Of a stretch of 64,000 nucleotides of DNA, positions 10,771 through 21,691 are shown in pieces. The number at the start of each line of letters is the position of its first letter. Position 1 is the first letter of the stretch. The notes under the pieces are model-generated. The model searched no databases, was not told the origin of the DNA, and saw only the letters and a list, made by a program, of their open reading frames with translations. This DNA is from Symsagittifera roscoffensis (Eukaryota > Xenacoelomorpha > Acoela > Convolutidae): the NCBI RefSeq assembly GCF_963678635.1, contig NC_087066.1, forward strand, positions 48,085,129 through 48,149,128, read 5' to 3'. The translations under genes and the position numbers were made by a program.

Positions 10771-11181
10771 TGATCTAAACTACATTTTATGATTGGATAA
10801 ATTAGATATTTTACCACTGTAAAGTATTTAATATTAACCAATCATGATCCATCTAACTAACACTAACAACCCACTTATTTGTAAGTGCTGAAATTACTTG
10901 TAATTTCAGCACCAGAGAGATTTGAATTTAACTTAGAAATTAGTTGACTCTCCAAGAAGACTTCAGCAACCGCAATAAACCAGTATACCCTAGATCTATT
11001 GAGCCTAGCAGAGACTAGTTAAACAACCTGAGACTAGATAGTATAAGAGTAAGATTAGGATTGGTATTAGACTAAGAAGTTGCACGAATCTATCCGACCG
11101 AAAATAAGATAGCGTGACGAGCAGACGGTGTACCCTATCCGAAATTACTCTATGAGTTATACACCTCGGTCATAACTCACA
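10771..11181 (+). repeat. Candidate 3' LTR of the env-carrying element
   Basis: A TG...CA bounded interval starts just after a purine-rich tract and contains an AATAAA polyadenylation signal at 10974-10979. Just right of it the strand composition changes from A/C-rich to T-rich. The matching 5' LTR would lie left of the window, so direct-repeat proof is impossible here. Confidence 0.3.
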
Positions 11182-13540
11182 TGTGTTAATTCTGAAAATT
11201 GGTTACGAATAAAATATTCATTGATGACAAGCGCGCAGATTACATGAGCCCGAGTTGACTAAAAATGTTTATCACACATTTTTCATATATGAAAAAATGC
11301 TGATCAAATATTTCATACAATTCAATGCTTACAGAATTTTCAACGTAAAGTCTATGATATACCTATTTCCATATTGTATGGCAAACATTTTTTTATTAGT
11401 GAAAATTGTTTGATATGCTTTTTTCTAAACAGAAAAATGAATTTTGCTTTTGTTTATGTGTTTTGCCCGAAAACACAATACCCAATGTTTTCTTCTTTAC
11501 AAGAAACCTATATGTTAAGTGGCAAAATTCCTTTTGCTTTTCTCTTTTGCTTTTATTGTATCTGGCTAGAAAAAGTTTACTCCAAAAATCTAATGGTTGA
11601 AAACTGTGGACGTATCATTTGATAGATTGATACATATCTTTCTAAATAAAAATTGAAAAAATTATTTTTTTTTCAGACTAAATTCATTCATTGTCGTTTT
11701 TCATAGTCGTTTTTTACGCAAAACTCATAATCGATTCATTTAGGCCAAAAATTCAACCTACATTATGATAATAATGCTCAAATTGTTGCTCGATTTTTTG
11801 GAAATTGTATCATTAAACAAAAAAACTGATTTTGCGATTAAAAAGAAAAAGTTTTCCTTGAATTTTGGACTTTCTTTTGTGGCAAAAATTTTTCTGCCAT
11901 GTAAAAAACGCTAGTAAAACAAACTTTGTATTTGAAAATTGAATCAAAAGCTCACTCATTGTTTGAAATTGTGCGATATTTAAATGTATTATATGAAATT
12001 GTTCATTTGAGGTCAACCCGTGTTCAGAGGTCAACCCAAGACATGGAGGAACCAATCCAGCTATGGAGGTCATGTAAAAACTTTGACTCAAAATAGCTAT
12101 TTAATTTATCAGTATCAAAGATTTTTTTAATAGCAGGACAAGTTACCCTAATGTTATCTACCCTATGCCATTTTACCCCACAATCAGGTTGTATCTTTCA
12201 CTACATCAGGTGTTAGGGACAAGTAATTCAGTCGAGATTTACCATGTAGACTCATAGCTTGTCTCGATTAAACTCGACTAAAGCTTTTGACCGAAAAAGT
12301 ATCGTTAACACAGCAACACTACTCGTGTCAGGGCTCGTGTCAGGGCAATTCGCGACAAGTTATTTTAACTAAATCGGCAAAGCCCACGAATCATCCATGG
12401 ATCAAGAGAAAACACTTTTTTAAAAACTGATCTGATTAAAAAAAACCACACCGAGCATATATATTTTTCCTTTCTTTCTTGGAACACTCTCTAAATAAAG
12501 TTGCGGTAAATTTACTTTAAAATTTACCATTAGCAGGTTTTAATTGCCAATATCAGTATCTTAAATAAAAGTGAAAATGAAAAGTGAATTGTGTTATTTT
12601 ATCAATTTAAAAGTATACACAATGAGCCAAATAACACAATTTTGTTTCGATTATTTTATTTGATTATTTATAATAAGATCACTTTATTTTAGCCTCAAAG
12701 TTAAAACTTGAGAAACCGATGTTCAATCTTTTTAAGGAGTTTCTTAATTTAATTGGAGGGATTGTAGGGTTGTTTTGTATATTCAATACTCATACTGGTG
12801 CAACAGTTGACCCTGACAGATCCCGAAAATAGATTTGAATGAAATTTTGCCAAAGCCGTGTAGATCCCCGCACCAAATACGCTCCACTGGCTGGCACTAG
12901 TTAACAAAAGTCACTGCATTGAAAAAGTTTGGATACTATAAAGGGTTGTCTTAATTGGAAACATTTTAATTTTAAAAAGCTACCCATCCCAAATCTGAAC
13001 AAACGGATGGAGGCGAGATCATTCTTGCATTAACGAACATTTCCTGAAGCTTAAGAGTCTAATTTTTAATATTTTGGTACATTTCTTGGGCAAAAAAGGT
13101 CGTTCTTATTCTTCGAAGTTTTGGTTCTGTGTGTTGTTTATTAATAGAACTTCGTGTTGGTTTCGTTCTGTGCCTTTCCTCGGGCAAGCCATGGGTGATA
13201 CTAAATCGACAATATCGACCGGTTTTTCTGCAGTTTTCGGCCTTATTGCCTCCAGGATTTTTAAGCGTATTTGATACTCTGGCGATTATTCATTAATTCC
13301 GATTTCTAAAATCAGGCTCTTTAGGCTTGGCTTGTTCTCTGGCGTCACATCAGTTGGTGATTCTTTTGTAAACTGTTTTCCTGGCGATCTGGTTTGTGGG
13401 TCCTCGATTGTATTTTTTGGTATTGTTTTCGTCTTTTCTCATGACCCTTAAGCAGTGTTTGTATCAATTTTTCTCATCTTCCTAATGATCTATGATCATC
13501 TACGGATGCATAAAGTAGTTTTATGTTGTTTGATTTGCAA
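11182..13540. other. AT-rich intergenic DNA without recognisable genes
   Basis: No supported coding sequence. The small ORFs at 11374-11622 (+), 11813-12091 (-) and 13074-13274 (+) show no family motifs. A short direct duplication of GGCTCGTGTCAGGG-type words is seen near 12330-12350. Confidence 0.4.
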
Positions 13541-13545
13541 AAGAC

Positions 13546-14184
13546 TTAAGCTTTTTTAGGTCGAGTTGTTTGTGCTTGGTCGCATCTTAGTTTGCATGAT
13601 ACCCCATTGTCTGAAGTATAGCGTTGCATACATTTTATCGCGTTGTCTGCCATTGTGCTGGACACTATTTTAGCCGTAGAACATTTTGACCATTCATCTA
13701 TAACAGCAACATCGATGTAAGCATCAGAATTTGATTCGTCTGGGATAGGTTCTGCATAACTTAGTTGTATCTTCTCATTTGGTTCAAAAGTGGGTTCCAT
13801 TTGGAATGAGTGTTGTTTTCCCATTACTGGTTTTAAATTTGTACCTTGTTCGGTACTTTTTCGGCATCCCTTTGCCATTTGCACAACCAAGCGGTTGTAA
13901 TGTGCACACCAGATGTTCTGGCACAAATCCAGCGCTGCCGTTAATGCGAGGTGGGTTAAGAGGAGACTTTCAAGTACTGTCTGCCTGAGTTTGGTAGGGA
14001 GATCGACCGACTCGTCGATTAGGAAGTAAGCCTCCCGCACATGTAAACGGTTGCGGATATTATACCAATACTGGCTGTATGAGCATTTCAGTGCCCTCCA
14101 GTCTCTCTTCCTCGAGAAATTTAGTGGAGGACGCAGCATTCTGTCCTTTCCTATAGCAGCGGAGATAAATTGTAGTCTTAACAC
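13546..14184 (-). pseudogene. Degenerate Ty3/gypsy integrase
   Basis: The reading frame keeps long stretches of a typical invertebrate Ty3/gypsy integrase: a degraded HHCC finger (LLTHLALTAALDL, then GCRKSTEQG with one Cys lost), GKQHSFQMEPTFEPNEKIQL leading into the core, IDVAVIDEWSK and IKCMQRYTSDNGVSCKLRCD, where the family has a conserved LRxDQA segment. The normal catalytic motifs are altered, so it is non-functional. It lies downstream of the RNase H relic at 18.4 kb in the same orientation. Confidence 0.75.
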
Positions 14185-14329
14185 TTTTTGTAGGTTTTTC
14201 TATAAAGGGCGTGTCTTTCTCTATTTTTGTGTTTGTTTCTTGATTCACAGTTACAAAAATCCCCTCCCCTATCATCTCTTGGCTTGCCTCCAGCTGAATC
14301 TGTTCTGGTTGTTGCATGTCTCTGGAGAT

Positions 14330-15298
14330 CGATGTTGTAGTATGTGGCTTCTCGTTAGGTTGTTTCTCCTCTTGCCTGTAGTGTGTGGGCTCTTAAAGTT
14401 TTCGTATGTTTCTGTTACCTCGATCGGTAATTCTGTCTGGGTGTCCATCTCTCTGGTGTTTGTTGGCTCAGTTTGTGTCATAGACTGTATTTGTTTTTCT
14501 TTCTGTGACGCGCAGTCTTTTTTTTAAATTGTCGTTTGAGTGTCCACTTTGGTTTTCTGGGTCGGCGCCGTCTGGTTTTCAGTGTTTTCGCTGAATAATA
14601 AATATCATCTTCGGAATGAGTTTCTTTTTTTTTCAGACGATAATTTTTCGCCTCTCTTGTGTTTTTGGTTACGACTGGTGTCCATCGGCTCTGTGTTTTG
14701 ACTGTGTTTTTTGCTATTCAACGTTCAAACTTTGTTATTGTTGTCGTCTTCCCCCAATGCCAGCAAAGATCTGTCGAATTTCTTCGCGGTCCGACTCTCC
14801 TTGCCACGTTTTTTGTTAGTTTTATTTTCTCCTCTTCTTCGGCTGTTACTATTTTCGCTCTCCGGTAAAAATCCATTCTCAAATCCTTTAAAGTTGTTTT
14901 GTCGCCTCATTGTTTCTTTTTTTTTCGTGTGTTTGTGTTTTGGATTATATTGACAAGTTTTAAGTTTCTGGGTAATTTGTTTCTTTCTGACAGAGTGCTC
15001 GTGTGATTGTTAGTGACTGAAAGAATAAAACCAATCTCCTTGACCGCTTTCTAGTTGTTTTTAATGTTTGAAATGCACCTAAGATTTAATTTGGGTGGCT
15101 AGCGTTTTTTTTTTTTCAGCGCGCTTTTTGATCAGCCGAATTGGTGCTCTCTTTTGATTTGCTGAGTTGTTCATGATTAAGTGGTCAAAATTATCAAGAT
15201 TAGTTATGAACGAACTATTTGATGCCACCACAAGTTCTTCATTATACCCGCTTGGGGATATTGCCAACCCAACTCCATTTTGCAACATGTAGTCTGTT
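14330..15298. other. Degraded element sequence upstream of the tandem array
   Basis: No intact gene. 14695-14790 shares a block (GCTATTCAACGTTCAAACTT and surroundings) with every tandem unit and with 17.9 kb. The 14.8-15.3 kb segment is related to 17.96-18.25 kb and, on the minus strand, reads as relic pol sequence (for example LQNGVGLAISPSGYNEEL at about 15.29-15.23 kb). This shows it was once part of the same Ty3/gypsy element. Confidence 0.45.
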
Positions 15299-17955
15299 CA
15301 GACCATTTTCTTTCCTGCCGAGTTTTTTTTTTCAATGTTGAAGGGTATTAATCGGTCGATTCATCTTGTTGGCCTACTTTGGCTACTTTTTGATTTTCTG
15401 CTTGCGTTTAATGCCCTGCTCAAAGCTTGATGGTCTGTAATGACGATGGGGAGGGGTGTGGGTGCGACGCCTCTCGCCTCAGCGACTGGAGGGGCAGCTA
15501 ATTTTGATTAACTAATTTTAAGGTGGCAGCGCCTAAAGTGCCTTAAAACGCATCATTCGGTCTGTTTTTCTTTCAAGGGTATTTTAGTGCTTTAGGAGAG
15601 CTCGGAAAATCAATTTAGTCAAACCTAAAAGAAGGTCGATAAAAGATGCGAATGTTTTTTGAAAGTCCGAGCCCTTCCTCGAGAAAAACTTAGATCCGTC
15701 CCCGGGCCCATGTCGCTAATATTATATTCTAAAACAGAATACTCAGTCCTGCTTTAAATTAACCGAATAAAACGTACATATAGAAATTGAAACGCGTTGA
15801 AACAAAAAGTGAACTGAACTTAAATTGGTTGGAATTTTACCAGAATTGCTATGGTCAATTTTTTCGAATTTCTCAGCAAAAATTCACAGCGTTGATGGGT
15901 GAATTTGTTTTTTTTTTCTAATTAATCATGATTTACTCTAAAATGACCGAGGTAATTGATGGAAAAAATATATCAAAAGAACCAACTCACTCAGGCAACC
16001 AAAATTCTAAAAAAATATAATTTCGTAAAATTTGTAAAAAGAATATATGTTTGATTGATGGCCTAAAAACATCAAAAGACAATTGAAAAAAAATTTAGTT
16101 TGAAAACTCGAAGTTTTGTCTGTGTTTTTTGCTATTCAACGTTCAAACTTTGTTATTGTTGTCGTCTTCCACAATGCCAGCAAAGATTCAGACCATTTTC
16201 TTTCCTGCCGAGTTTTTTTTTCAATGTTGAAGGGTATTAATCGGTCGATTCATCTTGTTGGCCTACTTTGGCTACTTTTTGATTTTCTGCTTGCGTTTAA
16301 TGCCCTGCTCAAAGCTTGATGGTCTGTAATGACGATGGGGAGGGGTGTGGGTGCGACGCCTCTCGCCTCAGCGACTGGAGTGGCAGCTAATTTTGATTAA
16401 CTAATTTTGAGGTGGCAGCGCCTAAAGTGCCTTAAAACGCATCATTTGGCCTGTTTTTCTTTCAAGGGTATTTTAGTGCTTTAGGAGAGCTCGGAAAATC
16501 AATTTAGTCAAACCTAAAAGAAGGTCGATAAAAGATGCGAATGTTTTTTGAAAGTCCGAGCCCTTCCTCGGGAAAAACTTAGATCCGTCCCCGGGCCCAT
16601 GTCGCTAATATTATATTATAAAACAGAATACTCAGTCCTGCTTTAAATTAACCGAATAAAACGTACATTTAGAAATTGAAACGCGTTGAAACAAAAAGTG
16701 AACTGAACTTAAATTGGTTGGAATTTTACCAGAATTGCTATGGTCAATTTTTTCGAATTTCTCAGCAAAAATTCACAGTGCTGATGGGTGAATTTGTTTT
16801 TTTTCTAATTAATCATGATTTACTCTAAAATGACCGAGGTAATTGATGGAAAAAATATATCAAAAGAACCAACTCACTCAGGCAACCAAAATTCTAAAAA
16901 AAATTGTATTTCGTAAAATTTGTAAAAAGAATATATGTTTGATTGATGGCCTAAAAACATCAAAAGACAATTGAAAAAAAATTTAGTTTAAAAACTCGAA
17001 GTTTTGTCTGTGTTTTTTGCTATTCAACGTTCAAACTTTGTTATTGTTTTCGTCTTCCACAATGCCAGCAAAGATTCAGACCATTTTCTTTCCTGCCGAG
17101 TTTTTTTTTCAATGTTGAAGGGTATTAATCGGTCGATTCATCTTGTTGGCCTACTTTGGCTACTTTTTGATTTTCTGCTTGCGTTTAATGCCCTGCTCAA
17201 AGCTTGATGGTCTGTAATGACGATGGGGAGGGGTGTGGGTGCGACACCTCTCGCCTCAGCGACTGGAGTGGCAGCTAATTTTGATTAACTAATTTTGAGG
17301 TGGCAGCGCCTAAAGTGCCTTAAAACGCATCATTTGGCCTGTTTTTCTTTCAAGGGTATTTTAGTGCTTTAGGAGAGCTCGCAAAATCAATTTAGTCAAA
17401 CCTAAAATAAGGTCGATAAAAGATGCGAATGTTTTTTGAAAGTCCGAGCCCTTCCTCGGGAAAAACTTAGATCCGTCCCCGGGCCCATGTCGCTAATATT
17501 ATATTATAAAACAGAATACTCAGTCCTGCTTTAAATTAACCGAATAAAACGTACATTTAGAAATTGAAACGCATTGAAACAAAAAGTGAACTGAACCTAA
17601 ATTGGTTGGAATTTTACCAGAATTGCTATGGTCATTTTTTTCGAATTTTCAGCAAAAATTCATAGTGCTGATGGGTGAATTTGTTTTTTTTTTAATTAAT
17701 CATGATTTACTCTAAAACGACCGAGGTAATTGATGGAAAAAAATATCAAAAGAAGCAACGCACTCAGGCAACCAAAATTCTAAAACAAATTGTATTTCGT
17801 AAAATTTGTAAAAAGAATATATGTTTGATTGATGGCTTAAAAAAAAATCAAAAGACAATTGACAAAAAATTTAGTTTAAAAACTCGAAGTTTTGTCTGTG
17901 TTTTCTGCTGTTCAACGTTCAAACTTTGTTAATGTTGTCGTCTTTCCCCAATGCC
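15299..17955. repeat. Tandem array, three units of about 888 bp
   Basis: The word CAGACCATTTTCTTTCCTGC recurs at about 15299, 16188 and 17076, and the sequence between copies is nearly identical (scattered substitutions, small homopolymer differences). Each unit contains, on the minus strand, a fragment of Ty3/gypsy RNase H (ITDHQALSRALN), then a MITE-like block (GTGCGACGCCTCTCGCCTCA ... CTTAGATCCGTCCCCG) and about 350 bp of other AT-rich sequence. The third unit is more diverged at its end. Confidence 0.9.
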
Positions 17956-18369
17956 AGCGTAAATCTGTCAAATTTTATTCGCTGTCCGAATCTCCTTGCA
18001 ACATTTTGTTAGTTTTTTTTTCTCCTCTTCTTCGTTTGTTACTATTTTCGCTCTCCGGTAAAAATCCATCCTCAAATCTTTTGTAGTAGTTTTGCCGCCT
18101 CAATTTTTCTTTTTTTTTCGTGTGTATGTGTTTTGGATAAGATTTTTAATGAATGAATTTTTTGACGCTACCAGAAGTTCCTCATTATACTCGCTTGGGA
18201 ATATTGCCAATCTAACTCCATTTTGCAACATGTAGTCTGTTCAGCCCCATTTGTTTCTCGCAAAGTGTTTTTTTTTCAAAGTTGGAGGGAGTTATTCGGT
18301 CAATTCATCTTGCTAGCACACTTTGACTAAATTTTGTTTTTCTGCTTCCGTTTAATGCCCTGATCAAAG

Positions 18370-18645
18370 CTTGATGGTCTGTGATGACAATAAAGTTTTT
18401 TCCGTACATGTAAAATTAAATTGTTCAATTGCCCAAACTACTCAGATTATTTCAAGTTCGTTTACCGGGTATTTCTCTACCATTGAATTTAAAATTCTTG
18501 AAGACCCAGCAATTTCCGCCCAACCTTCCTTAGTGTGTTGTTCAAGTGCCGCTCCTAGGCCGAAGATTGATACATGGCAAACCACGCGGGTTTCTAGGTT
18601 TCTGGTCAAAACGTTTATTTTGTTATCTCTGAAACTAGTTTTATG
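18370..18645 (-). pseudogene. Ty3/gypsy RNase H relic
   Basis: On the minus strand a frame reads FGLGAALEQHTKEGWAEIAG, then SSRILNSM, EKYPVNELEII, a TGA, VVWAIEQFNFYMYGKNF and IVITDHQALIRALN. This is the standard RNase H pattern of Ty3/gypsy pol. One in-frame TGA (in place of a sense codon before VVW) and the missing leading Asp mark it as dead. The TDHQAL part is repeated in each 888-bp tandem unit to the left. Confidence 0.8.
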
Positions 18646-19625
18646 ATTTTGTTAAATGTTGTGTTTTGAGAGTGATCGCAGTGCAGCAGCAGTTTGGAAT
18701 AGATGTGGAAATGCACCTTATGAGTTGATGTATTGAACTCATGTAACTTTTTGAAAGATTTTGGCGGAGTAAGTTATTAATTGCCTCTGTTTTTCTAATA
18801 AGTGATTTTGTGCCTTCACCATCTATACTATAGCCTAGCCTTTCGATCTGTTTACATGCAAACTTACATTTGTCTGAGGAGATAGCAAAATTTTTTTTTG
18901 TCTAACCTTTGTAAAACGAATTTAAGTGTGTTTTTGTGTATCTCTAGCAATCCTTTAGTTACTATAAGTTGGCGATTTGTCATCATTGGGTCTATGGCTT
19001 TTTGAAACTCCGCTGTCATAGCCGTTAGCCCGTAGAAGCCTATTTGAAAGTGATCAGTTCTGTGGCGTTGCCTCCGATGAGGCTAAAATTACATTGTTTT
19101 CTGGTTCGTTGATCCAATGGGATTTGCAAATAAGCGTTCGATTTTACAGTCCAATTTTACTGATTGTGCGATGCTGTCCTCCTTTCAAGTCCATTTTTAC
19201 CATTTGTGTGATTTTGTCTTATAGTAGTTCACTATGGCATTTGATAAAAAAAAATCTTTTGATTTTTTTCTTTGAATCCTGTGCCAATTTGACCGCCTGA
19301 TCAATTTATTACGGTAATAACGATTAAAATAATGAAATGTTTGTCTAAGTTTTTGCCCAATTTTATAAGAAGCTTAAGCTCTATCAATTTGTACAAAAAT
19401 TTTTCGACACTTTCCTGAAGATGAGTCAAAATTCGGCGTCCTTTATGATGATTAGCGATCACGTCTTTCATAAATTTTATTTTCATCACGTGATTTTTAC
19501 TTTTCCGATTCTTATGCATAATTGTATGAAGTTGTCTTTTACCCACTGTTTGATATCAATGATTGAATTGTTCATCACATCTGTGCTCAGCATTTGGCAA
19601 TGTTTTGGCTTATCTTTCACAAGTA

Positions 19626-19960
19626 TTATATAATTTGCGATAGTAGGTTTCTTCCGATATTATTTGCTTTTTGATCGTTGAATATGATAAATGGGGCTGA
19701 TTGATTGGTCCATTCCCCGGATTCCAATGCAATAATCATTCTTGCTCTTGAAAAAATTAATTTATCATTGTAGTATTCCAGGTTTCGCGTCGCATTTTCC
19801 GGTGGGATGTATTTGAATATGTTCGAACTGTCGTTTTTCCGCAAACATTGAGCAGTTTTCTTGTCATCAAACAACTTTGGGCTTCCCGAATCGACAATAG
19901 CGAAAATTGCATCAGATTTTGCTTTTACGTTGACGATGTGTCCGTTTGGATTGTTGTCTG
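19626..19960 (-). pseudogene. Ty3/gypsy aspartic protease relic
   Basis: The frame reads AIFAIVDSGSPKLFDDKKTA (nt about 19911-19852), with the retroviral-type protease active-site triplet as DSG. It ends near NIGRNLLSQI, the conserved C-terminal motif (GRNLLPQIG in relatives). It sits between the gag finger region and the RT relic in the expected order. Confidence 0.65.
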
Positions 19961-20149
19961 TTTTTTTTTGCTGAATTTTTTTTATTGGAAATACTTCAGA
20001 TGAAGCCTTACCAAAAATCTATTCCGCGGGAATTCTTCGCATACGTTATTGGATGTCAAATCGGCGATTCCAACTGGGTCTTTCTCTTCGAAATCATTGG
20101 TATGATCTTCTTCTTCTGTTTGTTCTTCAGTTCTTTTGTGTAGATAATT

Positions 20150-20527
20150 AAAATTGGTAGACCTGCACACTTTGGCTAAATATCCTCGTTTTGCGCACTT
20201 CGCTCAAATTCATCTTTTGCCGGGCGTGTTTGCTGATGTTTGGTCTCGGCCGAAATTTTCGTTGCACATGTAACAATGTTTTTGTTGTTGGTGCTTTTGT
20301 TGTTTTCTATTTTGTGTTACACGTGTATAATTTTGTCGTTTCTTTGGTTTCTTCCTCGTAAATTGCTTTAAAATTGAGCTTGGCCGCCCCGACCTCGAAT
20401 TCGAACTCGAACTGTAACTCAGTAGTTCTTGTTTAAATGTAGTTGACATCGATAGTTTGAATGGATTTGTTTCCATCATATTTTTATGATTTTCTATGCC
20501 TTTATCCCGCAGGTGATGGTCTACCAA
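20150..20527 (-). pseudogene. gag C-terminal zinc-finger relic of the Ty3/gypsy element
   Basis: A Lys/Arg/Gln-rich stretch (RKKPKKRQNY, KQQKHQQQKH) leads to HCYMCNENFG and, after a stop, AKCAKRGYLAKVCRS. This is a decayed pair of CCHC-like knuckles as found at the gag end of this Ty3/gypsy group. The upstream ORF 20698-20883 (-) is probably more of gag but has no diagnostic motif. Confidence 0.55.
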
Positions 20528-21082
20528 ATCTCCATGAAACTGCTCAAGCTATACATTTGCCGTTTTGTTTATGACCAACAAAATTAAACCTTTCAAAAGC
20601 GATGATTCGTTCAGTGATTAAAAGTATCCTCTAGTACTCGCATTAGGTCTTTTGTCGTCGCAGCTTGTTTATCTAATCCCTGCGGTTTCTGCTGTACCTA
20701 TCGTTGCTCCTCTGTGCCTAAGCATAGAAATAAGTAGCTTCTTACTTTTGCGTCTGCCTCGTCCCATGCAAATGAATTGCATAGTAGGTCTTTTGCGCGA
20801 GCTTCTTGGCATTTGACTCTCTTCTTCTTGTTTCTCATCTCTCGATTTTTCTTTCGGGTTTCTGCCTCGCCGTGGACTTCCACTTAATTAATCGCCTCTG
20901 ACTATGGTTCCACTAGTTCTGGTTTGTCCCGCAACCATCGGATCTCTATTCCGTCTTTTGCGAACACTGCCATCTCTATGATTGTACCATTTCAACCATT
21001 CTATTGGCCGTTCTTCCGATGCTTTTTCCCAAAATGGATTACCACTGAGTGTGTTTTGTATAAATCCTGCTGGTTAAGGCAT

Positions 21083-21330
21083 GTCATACGTGTGGTATGA
21101 GATATCTATAATAACGATTCCGAAAGGATTGGTGAACTACAATTGTCGGTTCGGAACTCAAATAACAACGACAAGTTTGTAAACTCTTTATTCAACGTCT
21201 GAGCTTTTACAAAGTTATAACAACATCAATGTACAAGGTCAGCTGACCAATCTCAACGCAGTGAGGTTAGATAAATATGGCGTTTGCCAATCCGGACTGC
21301 GGACTGGATGACCTTCTCCAAAACGCCCCT
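21083..21330 (-). repeat. Possible 5' LTR of the decayed Ty3/gypsy element
   Basis: On the minus strand this segment has a purine tract-like GGCAGGGGCG, GGAGAAGG, an AATAAA signal (TTTATT at about 21187 on +) and ends in ...TATGACA. It lies upstream of gag. No second copy was found near 13 kb, so the call is weak. Confidence 0.25.
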
Positions 21331-21691
21331 GCCAATTTTGAGATTAAGGGTTCAAGAAAAAAAGGATTTTATGGATAACTCCTGAATATGTGAAGTCTTC
21401 AGAATTTGTGCAGGGAAACTGATGTGGTAGTTTTGGTAGTGAAACTGCAATGATCGTGGCAAAAGTCTAACTTTATGTCAAACAGGCATTTTGAAGTTTA
21501 TTCAAAGTTTCCCTATCCGTAGAGCATATTCTTAAGCAAAGCACCAACAGGTACATTCAGCTTTAGCTTAACCCTTTTTATGGTGCAAATTTTTTCAAAA
21601 AAAATTGTTTTTTTATGCTTTCTTAAAAAACTAAATTCTAACCTTGAAGTGGAATTTTGAAGCGCAAGAAGAAAATGAAAGAATAAACAAC

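Larger units (their letters stand above)
13500..21330 (-). mobile_element. Decayed Ty3/gypsy LTR retrotransposon with expanded interior
   Basis: Read on the minus strand, relics occur in Ty3/gypsy order: gag zinc-finger region (about 20.5-20.15 kb), protease with DSGS (about 19.9 kb), a presumed reverse transcriptase relic (about 19.55-18.7 kb, heavily degraded), RNase H (18.64-18.37 kb) and integrase (14.2-13.5 kb). All are broken by stops and shifts. The RNase H to integrase interval, normally a few hundred bases, is about 4 kb because of an 888-bp tandem array and other inserted material. The outer limits are approximate; 20.9-21.3 kb may hold an LTR. Confidence 0.75.

Noticed and set aside
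14051-14527. 158-codon + ORF near the integrase relic
   Set aside because: Antisense of the decayed Ty3/gypsy sequence; hydrophobic composition comes from T-rich DNA.
16116-17207. Repeated 67-codon + ORFs
   Set aside because: They recur only because of the 888-bp tandem array and are antisense to the RNase H fragment.
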